Source of the DNA: Leifsonia sp. AG29
GTDB lineage: Bacteria > Actinomycetota > Actinomycetes > Actinomycetales > Microbacteriaceae
Assembly (NCBI RefSeq): GCF_009765225.1
Contig: NZ_VMSF01000001.1
Location: 1,178,001 to 1,242,000 of the forward strand
Reading direction: 5' to 3'
DNA length: 64,000 bases
Both the position numbers and the translations under genes were made by a program. Of this stretch, positions 17,678 through 26,481 are shown piece by piece. A model generated the notes under the pieces. The model searched no databases. It was not told where the DNA came from and worked only from the letters and a program-made list of their open reading frames with translations. Numbering within the stretch: the first letter of the stretch is position 1; the number at the start of each line of letters is the position of its first letter.

Positions 17678-18835
17678 ATGATCCGGTTCGAACACGTATC
17701 CAAGCAGTATTCGGGCACCTCTCGCCCGGCGCTGAACGGCATCAACCTGGAAGTGCTGCGCGGAGAGTTCGTCTTCCTCGTCGGCGCCTCCGGGTCCGGC
17801 AAGTCCAGCTGCCTGCGCCTCATCCTCAAAGAGGAGAAGCCCACCAAGGGCACCATCCACGTGCTGGGGCAGGACCTCGGCAGCATCTCCTCCCGCAAGG
17901 TCCCGTACTTCCGCCGCAACATCGGCGTCGTCTTCCAGGACTTCCGGCTGCTTCCGAACAAGAGCGTCTTCCAGAACGTCGCGTTCACGCTCCAGGTGAT
18001 CGGCAAGTCGCGCGGCTTCATCCAGGAGGCGGTGCCCGACGTCCTCAAGATGGTCGGTCTCGACGGCAAGGCCCAGCGCCTCCCGCACGAGCTCTCCGGC
18101 GGTGAGCAGCAGCGCGTGGCGATCGCCCGGGCCGTTGTGAACAAGCCGCAGATCCTCCTCGCCGACGAGCCGACGGGCAACCTCGACCCGGCCACGAGCG
18201 CGGGGATCATGGCCGTGCTCGAGCGCATCAATGCGGGTGGCACCACCGTGCTCATGGCGACGCACGAGGCGGGCATCGTCGACCAGATGCAGAAGCGCGT
18301 CGTCGAGCTCGTCGGCGGACAGATCGTCCGCGACGAACGCCACGGCGGCTACGGATTCACGGCCGCGATCCCGGTGGCCAAGCCGCTGGACCGCGACGAG
18401 GCCGCCCGCGAGCCGGAATTGGTCGCCGTCGCTGCGCGATCCCAGGAGGCGACGCGCGAGGACGCGGGCGCTCCGATGACGCGTCCGCACACGCCCGTCG
18501 GCACGCCGCAGGCTCCTGTGGCGGCCCCTCAGCTCACCGGCCCGCAGCCGATCCATGCCGCCGCGCGGCACTCGGCCGTGCCCGCGCCGGTCTCCTCGGC
18601 CGCTCACGAGGCTCCGCAGCTGGCGGATGCGCAGCACGAGGCCCCGCCGCCTCCGGCGCCCGCGCCGGACCCCGAGCGGTACCCGGCGCCGGTGCAGTTC
18701 GCGACCGCGCCGATCGCTCCGCCGCCCGCCTCGGAGGACCTCCCCGAGCACCTCAACTTCACGGCCAACCTCGACCTCCGCGGGCTGCGCGAGGGCGGCG
18801 CCGAGGGCGAGCAGAATGTGGGGCCGACGAAATGA
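17678..18835 (+). CDS. ftsE: Cell-division ATPase FtsE with long Ala/Pro-rich C-terminal tail
   Basis: Residues 1 to about 220 form a standard FtsE: Walker [11 protein letters not shown]-loop [10 protein letters not shown], signature LSGGEQQR and Walker [11 protein letters not shown]. FtsE and FtsX form a complex that activates peptidoglycan hydrolases at the septum. The protein is 385 aa against about 230 for most FtsE. The extra 160 residues are Pro/Ala/Gln-rich and low complexity, ending in an acidic, more ordered-looking piece ([17 protein letters not shown]). Its stop overlaps ftsX by 4 nt. Confidence 0.93.
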   Translation: MIRFEHVSKQYSGTSRPALNGINLEVLRGEFVFLVGASGSGKSSCLRLILKEEKPTKGTIHVLGQDLGSISSRKVPYFRRNIGVVFQDFRLLPNKSVFQNVAFTLQVIGKSRGFIQEAVPDVLKMVGLDGKAQRLPHELSGGEQQRVAIARAVVNKPQILLADEPTGNLDPATSAGIMAVLERINAGGTTVLMATHEAGIVDQMQKRVVELVGGQIVRDERHGGYGFTAAIPVAKPLDRDEAAREPELVAVAARSQEATREDAGAPMTRPHTPVGTPQAPVAAPQLTGPQPIHAAARHSAVPAPVSSAAHEAPQLADAQHEAPPPPAPAPDPERYPAPVQFATAPIAPPPASEDLPEHLNFTANLDLRGLREGGAEGEQNVGPTK

Positions 18836-19737
18836 GATTCGGACTCATCTGGTCGGAGGTCGGCAACGGCCTCCGCCGCAACCTCTCGATGGTCGTCTCG
18901 GTCGTCCTCGTCACCTTCATCTCGCTGACGTTCGTCGGCACGGCGGTGCTGCTGCAGATGCAGATCGGCCAGATGAAGAACTACTGGTACGACCGCGCCC
19001 AGGTGGCGGTGTACATGTGCACCGAGACGGACGCGTGCCAGGGAGGCGCCGCCTCAGCCCAGAACGTCGAGGCGGTCAAGAAGCAGCTGGAGTCGCCCGA
19101 GCTCTCGCAGTACATCCAGAAGTTCTACTTCGAGGACCAGCAGCAGGCCTACCAGCGCTTCAAGCAGCAGTTCAAGGGCAACCAGATCGCGGACTTCGTG
19201 ACGCCCGACATGATCCCGCAGACGTTCTGGGTCAACCTCAAGGACCCGAACAACTCGGCCGTGCTGACCGAGACCCTCTCCGGCAGCACCGGGGTCCAGA
19301 GCGTCGTCGACCAGCGCAGCTACCTCGATCAGATCTTCAGCATCCTCAATGCGGCAAGCATCACCGCGATCGGGATCGCCGCGATCATGCTGATCGCCGC
19401 CGTGCTCCTCATCGCGACGACCATCCGGCTGTCCGCCTTCTCACGGCGGCGGGAGATCGGCATCATGCGGCTCGTGGGCGCCTCCAACCGGTTCATCCAG
19501 ACGCCGTTCATCATCGAGGGCGTGATCGCCGCGCTCGTCGGGTCGGTCCTCTCGTCGGTGGTGATCGCGCTCGGCGTGCAGTTCTTCGTGCACGACTTCC
19601 TGGGTCAGCGCATCCAGTCCATCAACTTCGTCGGGCTCGACCAGGCGTGGCTGGTGATCCCGTTGCTGATCGTCATCGGGGTCGTCCTGGCGGCCGCCTC
19701 CGCCAACTTCGCGATCAAGCGCTACCTCAAGGTCTGA
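18832..19737 (+). CDS. ftsX: Cell-division membrane protein FtsX
   Basis: The 301-aa protein has the FtsX layout: a cytoplasmic start ([17 protein letters not shown]), one helix, an extracytoplasmic domain of about 130 residues with two cysteines (YMCTETDAC), then three helices. The extracytoplasmic domain contacts cell-wall hydrolases. ATG overlaps the ftsE stop. Confidence 0.95.
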   Translation: MRFGLIWSEVGNGLRRNLSMVVSVVLVTFISLTFVGTAVLLQMQIGQMKNYWYDRAQVAVYMCTETDACQGGAASAQNVEAVKKQLESPELSQYIQKFYFEDQQQAYQRFKQQFKGNQIADFVTPDMIPQTFWVNLKDPNNSAVLTETLSGSTGVQSVVDQRSYLDQIFSILNAASITAIGIAAIMLIAAVLLIATTIRLSAFSRRREIGIMRLVGASNRFIQTPFIIEGVIAALVGSVLSSVVIALGVQFFVHDFLGQRIQSINFVGLDQAWLVIPLLIVIGVVLAAASANFAIKRYLKV

Positions 19738-19772
19738 GCCGCCGCCTCCCGGCGGTGGCCCGGCCGCTGCGT

Positions 19773-19778
19773 TAGACT
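19773..19778 (+). promoter_or_regulatory. -10 element upstream of smpB
   Basis: TAGACT followed by GG, the same octamer type as at murI and prfB. A start near 19785 would place the 11-bp hairpin at the very 5' end of the mRNA. Confidence 0.45.
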
Positions 19779-19783
19779 GGTCT

Positions 19784-19808
19784 GCTGCCCGGCGCGACGC
19801 CGGGCAGC
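19784..19808 (+). terminator. Perfect 11-bp hairpin between ftsX and smpB
   Basis: GCTGCCCGGCG and CGCCGGGCAGC flank a CGA loop. No U-tract follows. It is either the ftsEX terminator or a 5'-end stem in the smpB leader; its place after the smpB -10 element allows both. Confidence 0.5.
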
Positions 19809-19838
19809 ATCCCCTTTCGTCGAGCCGAGGAGCGAGCC

Positions 19839-20315
19839 GTGCCCAAAGAACGCGGTCAGAAGGTCGTGGCCACCAACCGCCGCGCCCGGCACGATTACAC
19901 CATCGAGGACACGTTCGAGGCCGGCCTCGTGCTGACCGGCACCGAGGTCAAATCCCTCCGCCTGGGCCGTGCCTCGCTGGTCGACGGCTACGGCTTCATC
20001 GACGGCGGGGAGGCCTGGCTCGATGCCGTGCACATCCCCGAGTACGCCGACGGCACCTGGAACAACCACGCGCCTCGTCGGAAGCGCAAGCTGCTCCTCC
20101 ACAAGGCTCAGATCCTCAAGATCGAGAACAAGGTCAAGCAGGGCGGCTACACGATCGTCCCCCTGCAGATCTACTTCAACGACGGCCGCGCCAAGGTCGA
20201 GATCGCCGTGGCCAAGGGCAAGCGCGAGTACGACAAGCGCCAGGCGCTGCGCGAGCGGCAGGACAAGCGCGAGGCCGAGCGGGCCATGTCGTCGCGGCGT
20301 CACCTGGGGGAGTGA
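19839..20315 (+). CDS. smpB: tmRNA-binding protein SmpB
   Basis: The 158-aa partner of tmRNA enters stalled ribosomes with it. It shows [29 protein letters not shown] near the start, and the [12 protein letters not shown] core, with a basic C-terminal tail ([16 protein letters not shown]) that would occupy the mRNA channel. GTG start with GAGGAG 6 nt upstream. Its RNA partner ssrA is 1.5 kb downstream on the same strand. Confidence 0.96.
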   Translation: MPKERGQKVVATNRRARHDYTIEDTFEAGLVLTGTEVKSLRLGRASLVDGYGFIDGGEAWLDAVHIPEYADGTWNNHAPRRKRKLLLHKAQILKIENKVKQGGYTIVPLQIYFNDGRAKVEIAVAKGKREYDKRQALRERQDKREAERAMSSRRHLGE

Positions 20316-20316
20316 C

Positions 20317-21057
20317 GTGGACTCCCCGGCGCAGCGCATCCCGGTCCCCGGGACGTTCAACTTCCGCGATGTGGGCGGCTACCGGGCCGAGAGCGGCGTC
20401 GTGCGGAGGGGCAAGCTGTTCCGCGCGGACGCGCTGGGGCGCCTGGGGGAGGAGGGGCGGAACCACCTCCGCCGGCTCGGCGTCCGGGTCGTCATCGACC
20501 TGCGCGACGACTACGAGGTCGAATCGGTGCCCGACGACGTCGAGGGGCTCGGCCTGACCCGGCTGCATCTCCCGGTGTTCGAAGGCTCGGGCGCCGCAGC
20601 CTCCACGCTCGGCGCGACGATCGTCGACCTGTACGAGAAGATCCTGTTCCAGCACCGCGAGGTGGTGGTCGGCGCGCTGCGCGAGATCGCCGACACCGGG
20701 GACGATCCCGTAGTGGTGCACTGCACGGCCGGCAAGGACAGGACCGGCGTCGTCGTAGCGCTGGCGCTCTCCGCGGTCGGTGTCGACCGCGAGGTCGTGC
20801 TCGACGACTACGAGGCGACCGAGGGCAACCTCGCGGGCGAATGGCTCGAGAACATGCTCGCCCTCGTCCGCCGGTACGGTGTCGAGGTGACGCCCGATCT
20901 CCGGATCATCCTGGGCGGCAGCCCGCGCGAGGCGATGGAGGCGGTGCTCGACGCCGTCGATGAGCGTTTCGGCAGTGTGCGCGGCTACCTGCTGGAGGCA
21001 GGGCTCGACGAGTTCGAGCTGGCGAAGCTCCGGTCGGTCCTGGTCGAGCCGGCGTGA
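20317..21057 (+). CDS. Tyrosine/serine protein phosphatase (LMW-unrelated, dual-specificity type)
   Basis: The 246-aa protein carries the Cys-x5-Arg loop HCTAGKDRTG (residues 135-144, nucleophile Cys136) and the family start GTFNFRDVGGY. Relatives remove phosphate from Tyr/Ser/Thr or phosphoinositides. GTG 20317 follows the smpB stop by 1 nt with GGGGGAG as ribosome site, so it is probably in the smpB operon. The longer open reading inside smpB is a shadow. Confidence 0.85.
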   Translation: MDSPAQRIPVPGTFNFRDVGGYRAESGVVRRGKLFRADALGRLGEEGRNHLRRLGVRVVIDLRDDYEVESVPDDVEGLGLTRLHLPVFEGSGAAASTLGATIVDLYEKILFQHREVVVGALREIADTGDDPVVVHCTAGKDRTGVVVALALSAVGVDREVVLDDYEATEGNLAGEWLENMLALVRRYGVEVTPDLRIILGGSPREAMEAVLDAVDERFGSVRGYLLEAGLDEFELAKLRSVLVEPA

Positions 21058-21140
21058 CGGCCGCCGCCGCGCTGAAACTCACATCGGACCCATAATCCGC
21101 ATACAGCCCGAGCGGGGCTCGCTCGTGGTTCCATGTGAGC

Positions 21141-21734
21141 ATGCAAGACCAGCAGCCCACGGAGCCGCTCCCGCCTCACGGCGTGGCGCCCGGCCCCACG
21201 ATCATCGCCGAGCCGTTCTACAAGCGGCACGGCCTCGCGTTCGCGATCTCGACGCTCGTTCTCTCGCTCGTGCTGCTCCTGGGGCTGGCCGGTGCTGGGA
21301 CGTTCGCGGTCGTCAGCGCGGTCACGCATCTCGGTGAGCGGGGGATCTCGCGCGTGATCCCCGGAGCGCCGGGTCAGGGTCTCCCCGGGCATCAGCGGGG
21401 GATGCCGGGCGCACCGGGCTCCGGCGAGCCCGGAGGCGGCCAGGGCGGAGGCCAGGCGAAGGCGGGTCGCATCGTGGAGGGTGCCATCACATCCCTGTCC
21501 GGTTCCAGCTGGACGATCGACACGTTCAACGGCGCCACTCTCTCGGTCACCGTCACGTCGTCCACCGTCTTCGGGCACCCGGGAGCGACCGAGAAGAAGT
21601 CCGACTTCGCCGTGGGTGACGAGGTCGTCGTCGTGGGCGTTCGGTCCGGCGGGGCGTTCACGGCCACACGGATCTTGAAGCTCTCCGACCTCCCGCTGCG
21701 GACGCCGAAGCCGAGCCCGTCGGCCACTCCCTGA
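21141..21734 (+). CDS. Membrane-anchored protein with DUF5666-like domain
   Basis: This product of about 197 aa has a short cytoplasmic start, one membrane helix (LAFAISTLVLSLVLLLGLAG), a Gly/Pro/Gln-rich linker and a small beta-rich C-terminal domain (GAITSLSGSSWTIDTFNG, FAVGDEVVVVGVRSGGAFTATRI) that resembles OB-type DUF5666. Function unknown. GTG 21135 or ATG 21141 may be the start; neither has a clear ribosome site. Confidence 0.65.
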   Translation: MQDQQPTEPLPPHGVAPGPTIIAEPFYKRHGLAFAISTLVLSLVLLLGLAGAGTFAVVSAVTHLGERGISRVIPGAPGQGLPGHQRGMPGAPGSGEPGGGQGGGQAKAGRIVEGAITSLSGSSWTIDTFNGATLSVTVTSSTVFGHPGATEKKSDFAVGDEVVVVGVRSGGAFTATRILKLSDLPLRTPKPSPSATP

Positions 21735-21782
21735 CGCGCGGACTCGGCGCGATCCGGCATAAAGGCCGGCGCCCTCGTGTTG

Positions 21783-21788
21783 TATGAT
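21783..21788 (+). promoter_or_regulatory. -10 element of ssrA
   Basis: TATGAT, the best -10 match in the window, predicts a start near 21795 and a precursor leader of about 75 nt that RNase P would remove. Confidence 0.6.
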
Positions 21789-21793
21789 GAGAA

Positions 21794-21811
21794 GCTCGCC
21801 GAGAAGCGAGC
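21794..21811 (+). other. Hairpin in the pre-tmRNA leader
   Basis: GCTCGC-CGAGAA-GCGAGC forms a 6-bp stem at the predicted 5' end of the ssrA precursor. Confidence 0.45.
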
Positions 21812-21868
21812 ACCGCACCTCCACAACTCAACAGCGCGCGACGACGACCCAGCCTCACGGCTGCGCAT

Positions 21869-22261
21869 GGGGATGATCGGTTTCGACATTGTCTGCGAGA
21901 GTGTGAGAAGCGGGTCGAGGATGCATGCTTATCTCGTTAACGATGCATGCGAAAAAATAAGTGCCAATTCCAAGAGCACTGTCTCGGCCAAGGCCGACTT
22001 CGCCCTCGCGGCGTAAGTCCCCTTCGCTGTAAAGAGACCGTCAGACCGGGAATCGTCTCCTACCCGGATCCTGGCGTCAGCTAGGAGGCTTGCTTCTGCG
22101 TTGAGCATCAGGGCGCAGAGGGACTCTCACTGATACTGGGCCCGCCGGATCAGGTGCCAGCGACAAGATCCGGGGTCGAGAAAGCGACTGCACTGGCTAC
22201 ACCCGTAGAAGGCGCATGACCACAGCAGTGGACGGGGGTTCGATTCCCCCCATCTCCACCA
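21869..22261 (+). ncRNA. ssrA: tmRNA (transfer-messenger RNA)
   Basis: The 393-nt gene starts GGGGATG, which pairs with CATCTCC before an encoded ACCA end. One pair is G3-U70, the alanyl-tRNA synthetase identity element. The T-arm GGTTCGATTCC and the 5' ATCGGTTTCGAC segment are canonical. The internal tag frame is 21963-22016. With SmpB it rescues stalled ribosomes and tags the nascent chain for proteolysis. Confidence 0.96.
21963..22016 (+). other. tmRNA tag reading frame
   Basis: Resume codon GCC then 16 codons to TAA encode (A)NSKSTVSAKADFALAA, 17 residues. The ALAA end is the usual ClpXP/ClpAP degradation signal; the tag is longer than the 10-11 residues of E. coli. Confidence 0.93.
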
Positions 22262-22319
22262 CTCGGTCGTCGTCGCGCGTTGTTCGAGACCCGCCGGTCG
22301 AGCTGAAGCGGGAGCAGAG

Positions 22320-23153
22320 ATGAGCACTGGGCCGGACTCGCCGGACGCCGCGGCCGACCCGCAGGCCCTGCTGGCCGACCTGGTGCGGACCGTTACGACG
22401 GCGCTCCCTCCGGCTGTTGTCGGCCGCGTGCTCGAGATCGAGCGGCGCAGGACGATCGCCGACCGTGTCGCCGGGCGCCCGGGCGCGATCACGGCCATCC
22501 GCCTTGCGGGCGGGAGGGAGGCCCTGTCCCTCAGCTACGACCCCGGTCCGCGGTGGCGCTGCGAGATCTCCCTGGTCTACGAGGGCGTCGCCGTGACGAG
22601 CGAGAGCGTCGCGCTCGGGGCCTGGCTGACCGCCTTCGCGCGCCTCCTCGCGGCGATCGCGCTGGCCGAGGCCGGCGACGCCGCCGCTTCATCGCGCGCT
22701 CTGCAGACCCTGGGGCTGGCGGCGAGCGGCTCGGAGATCCAGGTGAGAGACGTCACCCTCGTCGGCGATCTGCTGACCCTCGCGGCGCGCCTCGGCGACC
22801 GCGTCCCTCCCGAGGCAGCCGCGACCGTCAGCCGCATCGCCGACCTGCTCATCGACACGCTCGAACGATCGGACGGTGACGAGGACGCGGAACGCCTCGT
22901 CCGCCGAACAGCTTCGGTCTATCTGCCGGACACGCTCCGCGCCTATCTTGCCCTCCCGGCGGACTGGGCCTCGGGGCACGTGCTTCCCGACGGCAGCTCA
23001 CCCGCCGACGCCCTCGTCGCGCAGCTCCACGAGCTGGAGGCCGCGGCGACGGGGATGAGGGAGGCGGCCCTCCGGCACGACGCGTCCGCGCTGCAGATCA
23101 ACGGGCGCTTCCTCGCGGAGCGCTTCTCGCGGTCGCGGCTCGACCTGTCCTGA
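22320..23153 (+). CDS. Hypothetical protein, alpha-helical
   Basis: The 277-aa protein has no signal peptide or membrane segment. The first half is mixed (SLSYDPGPRWRCEISLVYEGVAV), the second mainly helical. ATG 22320 has GGGAG 7 nt upstream. It lies directly after ssrA and is convergent with the TelA gene, 12 nt apart. I do not recognise the family. Confidence 0.6.
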   Translation: MSTGPDSPDAAADPQALLADLVRTVTTALPPAVVGRVLEIERRRTIADRVAGRPGAITAIRLAGGREALSLSYDPGPRWRCEISLVYEGVAVTSESVALGAWLTAFARLLAAIALAEAGDAAASSRALQTLGLAASGSEIQVRDVTLVGDLLTLAARLGDRVPPEAAATVSRIADLLIDTLERSDGDEDAERLVRRTASVYLPDTLRAYLALPADWASGHVLPDGSSPADALVAQLHELEAAATGMREAALRHDASALQINGRFLAERFSRSRLDLS

Positions 23154-23165
23154 CGGCCGTGCCGG

Positions 23166-24374
23166 TCAGCTCGACGTCGAATGCGAGCGGTCGACGTAGC
23201 TGCGCGAGCGCTCGATCTGCTGTTCGAGCGCGTGAACCGTGGCACCCATGCTCTCGACGGCCTTGGCCCGGTAGCCGTCGATGGCGTCCATCGTCGCGAA
23301 GACGTTGTCGAACGCGTGCTGCAGCGTCTGAAGGCTGACACCGGTCGAGACAGCGTCCTCCTGTACTCGCGCAGTCTGCTGCTGGAGGAGCTGACCGGTG
23401 TGATCGATCATGGCGTTCGTCGCGTCGTTGAGCGCGCTGACCTGGTCGAGCACCAGCTCCTGGTTCACGAGGGCCTGCGACACGATCATTGCCGTCCGGA
23501 GAGCGGCCACCGTGGTCGTGCGGGCGCGCTCGACGCCCTTGATGAGCTCGAGGTTGTTCTTCCGCACGGCGTCCAGCGCGAGATAGCCCTGGACGGACAC
23601 CGCGATCTGCGTGCTCAGGTCCTGACGGCGCTGCCGGATCGGGAAGAGCGCGTCGGCGACGAGCGCGTCGGCCATCCGCGGGTCCTGGGCGCGCAACGCG
23701 GCGGCCCGTTTCTCGGTCGCCTCGTCGAGCGCTTGGGCGAGAGTGGCGTACTCTCCGAGCTTGCCCATGGTCGTCCAGAGGTTCGCCCGCTCGAGGTCGA
23801 TCGCCGCGTTGTCCTTCAGCAGGGCGTCCTGGCCGGAGACGAGTGCCGAGATGATCGCGTCGAGTTGCTTCTGGGCCGGCTGGTAGCGCTCGAAGTAGCG
23901 CATCAGGCTCTTTCCGCCGGGCAGCCGCCCGAAGAACCCCTTCGCGCCGGTGGCATCGACTCGAGCCGGATCGAGTTCGGTGATGGTCGTGCGCAGTTGC
24001 TGGAGCGTCTGCGCCACCTGCGTCTGCGGGTCGGAGGGCGTTCCACGGCCGCGGGCGGCGGCCAGGGAGGACGAGGGTCGCTCCAGCATGCGGCTCGAGA
24101 CCTCGGACGACGACCGGATCTCCCGCACCCCCATGCGTGCGATCTCGTCGACGCGGCGCGTGAACTCCGGGCTCCCGGGCTCCTCCGCGGCGAGCCCGTC
24201 GACGAACTCGTCGGCCTTCGCGCGCAGTTCCGCCTGCTTCTCGTCCGGGACGGCGACCATCCCGACGGCGCGCTCGCGCTCTACTTCGGGCACAGTCGGA
24301 GGGGGCGTCAGGTCGAGGTCTGCCGGCGCGTCTTCAGGCGGGGTCAGGGGCTGATTCAGATCGAGCTCGGACAT
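23166..24374 (-). CDS. TelA-family (toxic anion resistance) protein
   Basis: The 402-aa soluble protein is mostly long helices and coiled coil, with the TelA core from about residue 95 (VAQTLQQLRTTITELDP) through GKSLMRYFERYQPAQKQLDAII and DLSTQIAVSVQGYLALD. The family is linked to tellurite, cell-envelope stress and some antibiotics; mechanism is not settled. ATG 24374 has GGGAGG 7 nt upstream, preferred over a longer reading. The Pro/Asp-rich start is probably disordered. Confidence 0.85.
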   Translation of the reverse strand: MSELDLNQPLTPPEDAPADLDLTPPPTVPEVERERAVGMVAVPDEKQAELRAKADEFVDGLAAEEPGSPEFTRRVDEIARMGVREIRSSSEVSSRMLERPSSSLAAARGRGTPSDPQTQVAQTLQQLRTTITELDPARVDATGAKGFFGRLPGGKSLMRYFERYQPAQKQLDAIISALVSGQDALLKDNAAIDLERANLWTTMGKLGEYATLAQALDEATEKRAAALRAQDPRMADALVADALFPIRQRRQDLSTQIAVSVQGYLALDAVRKNNLELIKGVERARTTTVAALRTAMIVSQALVNQELVLDQVSALNDATNAMIDHTGQLLQQQTARVQEDAVSTGVSLQTLQHAFDNVFATMDAIDGYRAKAVESMGATVHALEQQIERSRSYVDRSHSTSS

Positions 24375-24446
24375 CGCTGTTCCTCCCGGTGATCTCGGGC
24401 ACCTCATCACACCCTAGAACGCGGAGGCGCCGATGGCGCGAGGCTA

Positions 24447-25469
24447 TCAGGGCCGCCACGTGTCGATGGCCGCGAAGAGCTCCGCCTTCCGCTCCTCCGA
24501 CGCGAAGGACGCCTCGACGGAGTTGCGCGCCAGCCGGCGCGCCCGCTCCTCGGTGAGGCCGAGGGCGTCTCGAACGGCGATGAAGTTCTGCCCGGCGTAC
24601 CCGCCGAAGTAGGCGGGGTCGTCGGAGTTGACCGTCACGAGCACGCCGGCGTCATCGAGCCTCAGCAGCGGGTGGCCGGCGAGGTCCGGCGTCGCCCGCA
24701 GACGGACATTGGACAGCGGACACACCGTGAGCGGGATCCGGTCGGCGGCGAGCCGCTGCACCAGCCGCTCGTCCTCGATCGAGCGGATGCCGTGGTCGAT
24801 ACGTTCTACGTGGAGCAGATCGAGCGCCTCCCACACGTACTCGGGAGGTCCCTCCTCGCCGGCGTGCGCCACCACGTGGAGGCCGGCTTCGCGCGCGCGC
24901 GAGTAGACCTCGGCGAACAGCGACGGGGGGTACCCCACCTCGGCGGAGTCGAGCCCGACGCCGACGATGCGGTCCGTCCGGGCGAGCGCCGCGGTGAGCG
25001 CCTCCTCGGCGGAGGCGACCGGCTGGTCCCGCAGGAAGCACAGGATCAAGGCCCCGGACATGCCGAGTCCTGCCCGCGCCTCATCGAGGGCCGTTCCGAT
25101 CCCGTCGACGACGTCATCGAAGCGGACACCGTGTGCCGTGTGCGCCTGCGGGTCGAAGAAGATCTCGGCGTGCCGCACGCCCTGCGCGTGCGCTCGCCGG
25201 AGATAGCGCCGCGTGAGTTCGGTGAAGTCGTCGGCGGTGCGCAGAACGCCCATGGTCGCGTAGTAGAGGTCGAGGAACGACTGCAGGTCGGAGAAGTCGT
25301 ACTGCGCCGCGAGTTCCTCGACAGAGGCGAAGGGCAGCGTCACGCCGTTGCGCGCGGCCAGCTCGAAGGCCAGACCGGGTTCCAGGGTGCCCTCGATGTG
25401 GAGGTGCAGCTCGGCCTTCGGGAGGGAGGCGAGCGCTTCGTCCGAGAGGGTCGCGCGAGTGTCCGTCAT
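24447..25469 (-). CDS. add: Adenosine deaminase
   Basis: The 340-aa TIM-barrel zinc hydrolase converts adenosine and deoxyadenosine to inosine. Metal and catalytic residues are visible: HLH (His22, His24), HAGEE, RIDHG, CPLSN and VNSDDPAYFG. Ribosome site GGGAGG lies 7 nt before ATG. It is downstream of the quinone oxidoreductase gene, same strand, 31 nt apart. Confidence 0.92.
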   Translation of the reverse strand: MTDTRATLSDEALASLPKAELHLHIEGTLEPGLAFELAARNGVTLPFASVEELAAQYDFSDLQSFLDLYYATMGVLRTADDFTELTRRYLRRAHAQGVRHAEIFFDPQAHTAHGVRFDDVVDGIGTALDEARAGLGMSGALILCFLRDQPVASAEEALTAALARTDRIVGVGLDSAEVGYPPSLFAEVYSRAREAGLHVVAHAGEEGPPEYVWEALDLLHVERIDHGIRSIEDERLVQRLAADRIPLTVCPLSNVRLRATPDLAGHPLLRLDDAGVLVTVNSDDPAYFGGYAGQNFIAVRDALGLTEERARRLARNSVEASFASEERKAELFAAIDTWRP

Positions 25470-25500
25470 ACGTCGATCCTCCCATCGACCGGGTGGGTGA

Positions 25501-26481
25501 TCAGCCGACCTGCAGCAGGATCTTGCCGAGGTGTGCCGACGACTCCATCCGCCGGTGCGCCTGGGAGGCGTCTTCGAGCGGGAAGACCGAATCGATGACC
25601 GGCTTCACCAGTCCGGATTCCAGCAGCGGCCAGACGTGCTCGCGGACCGCGGCGATGATCGCCGCGCGCTCACCGAGCGGCCGGGCACGCAGAGTCGTTC
25701 CCTGGAGGCGCGCCCGCTTGCTCATGAGGACGCCCAGGTCGACCGACGCCGGCGTGCGCTCGCGCACCGCGATCGACATGATCCGGCCGCCGGTGGCGAG
25801 CGCCTCCAGATCGCGGGCGATGTAGGAGCCGCCGACGATGTCGAGGACGACGTCCACGCCGCGGCCGTCGGTGAACGCGAGAGCGGCGGCGACGAAGTCG
25901 TCGACGGTGTAGTCCACTGCGGCGTCGGCGCCGAGTTCGCGGCAGAACTCCGTCTTGCGCGCGCTCCCGGCGGTCGCGATCACGGGAGAGCCGTTCGCGT
26001 GAGCGAGCTGGATGGCCATGCTCCCGATCCCGCTCGAGCCGCCGTGGACGAGGAGGCTCTCACCGGGCCGGAGGCTCCCGAGATCGAACACGTTGGACCA
26101 GACCGTGGCGGCGACCTCCGGCAGACCCGCGGCCTCCACCAGGTCGACCGAGTCGGGCACCGGGAGGACCAGGCCGGCGTCGACGCTCACCAGCTCGGCG
26201 TATCCGCCGCCCGGGAGGAGGGCGCAGACGCGGTCGCCCGCCTCCCACTCGGTGACCTCAGGCCCGACCGAGTCGATGACACCCGAGACCTCGAGTCCCG
26301 GCCAGTCGGGAGCTCCGGCGGGTGGCGGGTAGAAGCCGCGGCGCTGACTGAGGTCGGCCCCGTTGAGCCCGGCCGCGACGACTCGGATCCGGACCTCGCG
26401 AGGCCCTGGGACGGGGTCGGGCACATCGCCGATCGTCAGCACCGATGCATCGCCGGGCTGGGGGATGAGCACGGCCCTCAC
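25501..26481 (-). CDS. NAD(P)H:quinone oxidoreductase, zinc-free MDR type
   Basis: The 326-aa medium-chain reductase has the GroES-like half (GPREVRIRVVAAGLNGADLSQR) and the nucleotide fold with GGSSGIGSMAIQLA. No catalytic-zinc cysteines are seen, as in quinone reductases and enoyl reductases (PIG3-like: NGADLSQRRG). GTG 26481 overlaps the stop of the ABC permease gene (GTGA) and has GGGAG upstream. Confidence 0.88.
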   Translation of the reverse strand: MRAVLIPQPGDASVLTIGDVPDPVPGPREVRIRVVAAGLNGADLSQRRGFYPPPAGAPDWPGLEVSGVIDSVGPEVTEWEAGDRVCALLPGGGYAELVSVDAGLVLPVPDSVDLVEAAGLPEVAATVWSNVFDLGSLRPGESLLVHGGSSGIGSMAIQLAHANGSPVIATAGSARKTEFCRELGADAAVDYTVDDFVAAALAFTDGRGVDVVLDIVGGSYIARDLEALATGGRIMSIAVRERTPASVDLGVLMSKRARLQGTTLRARPLGERAAIIAAVREHVWPLLESGLVKPVIDSVFPLEDASQAHRRMESSAHLGKILLQVG

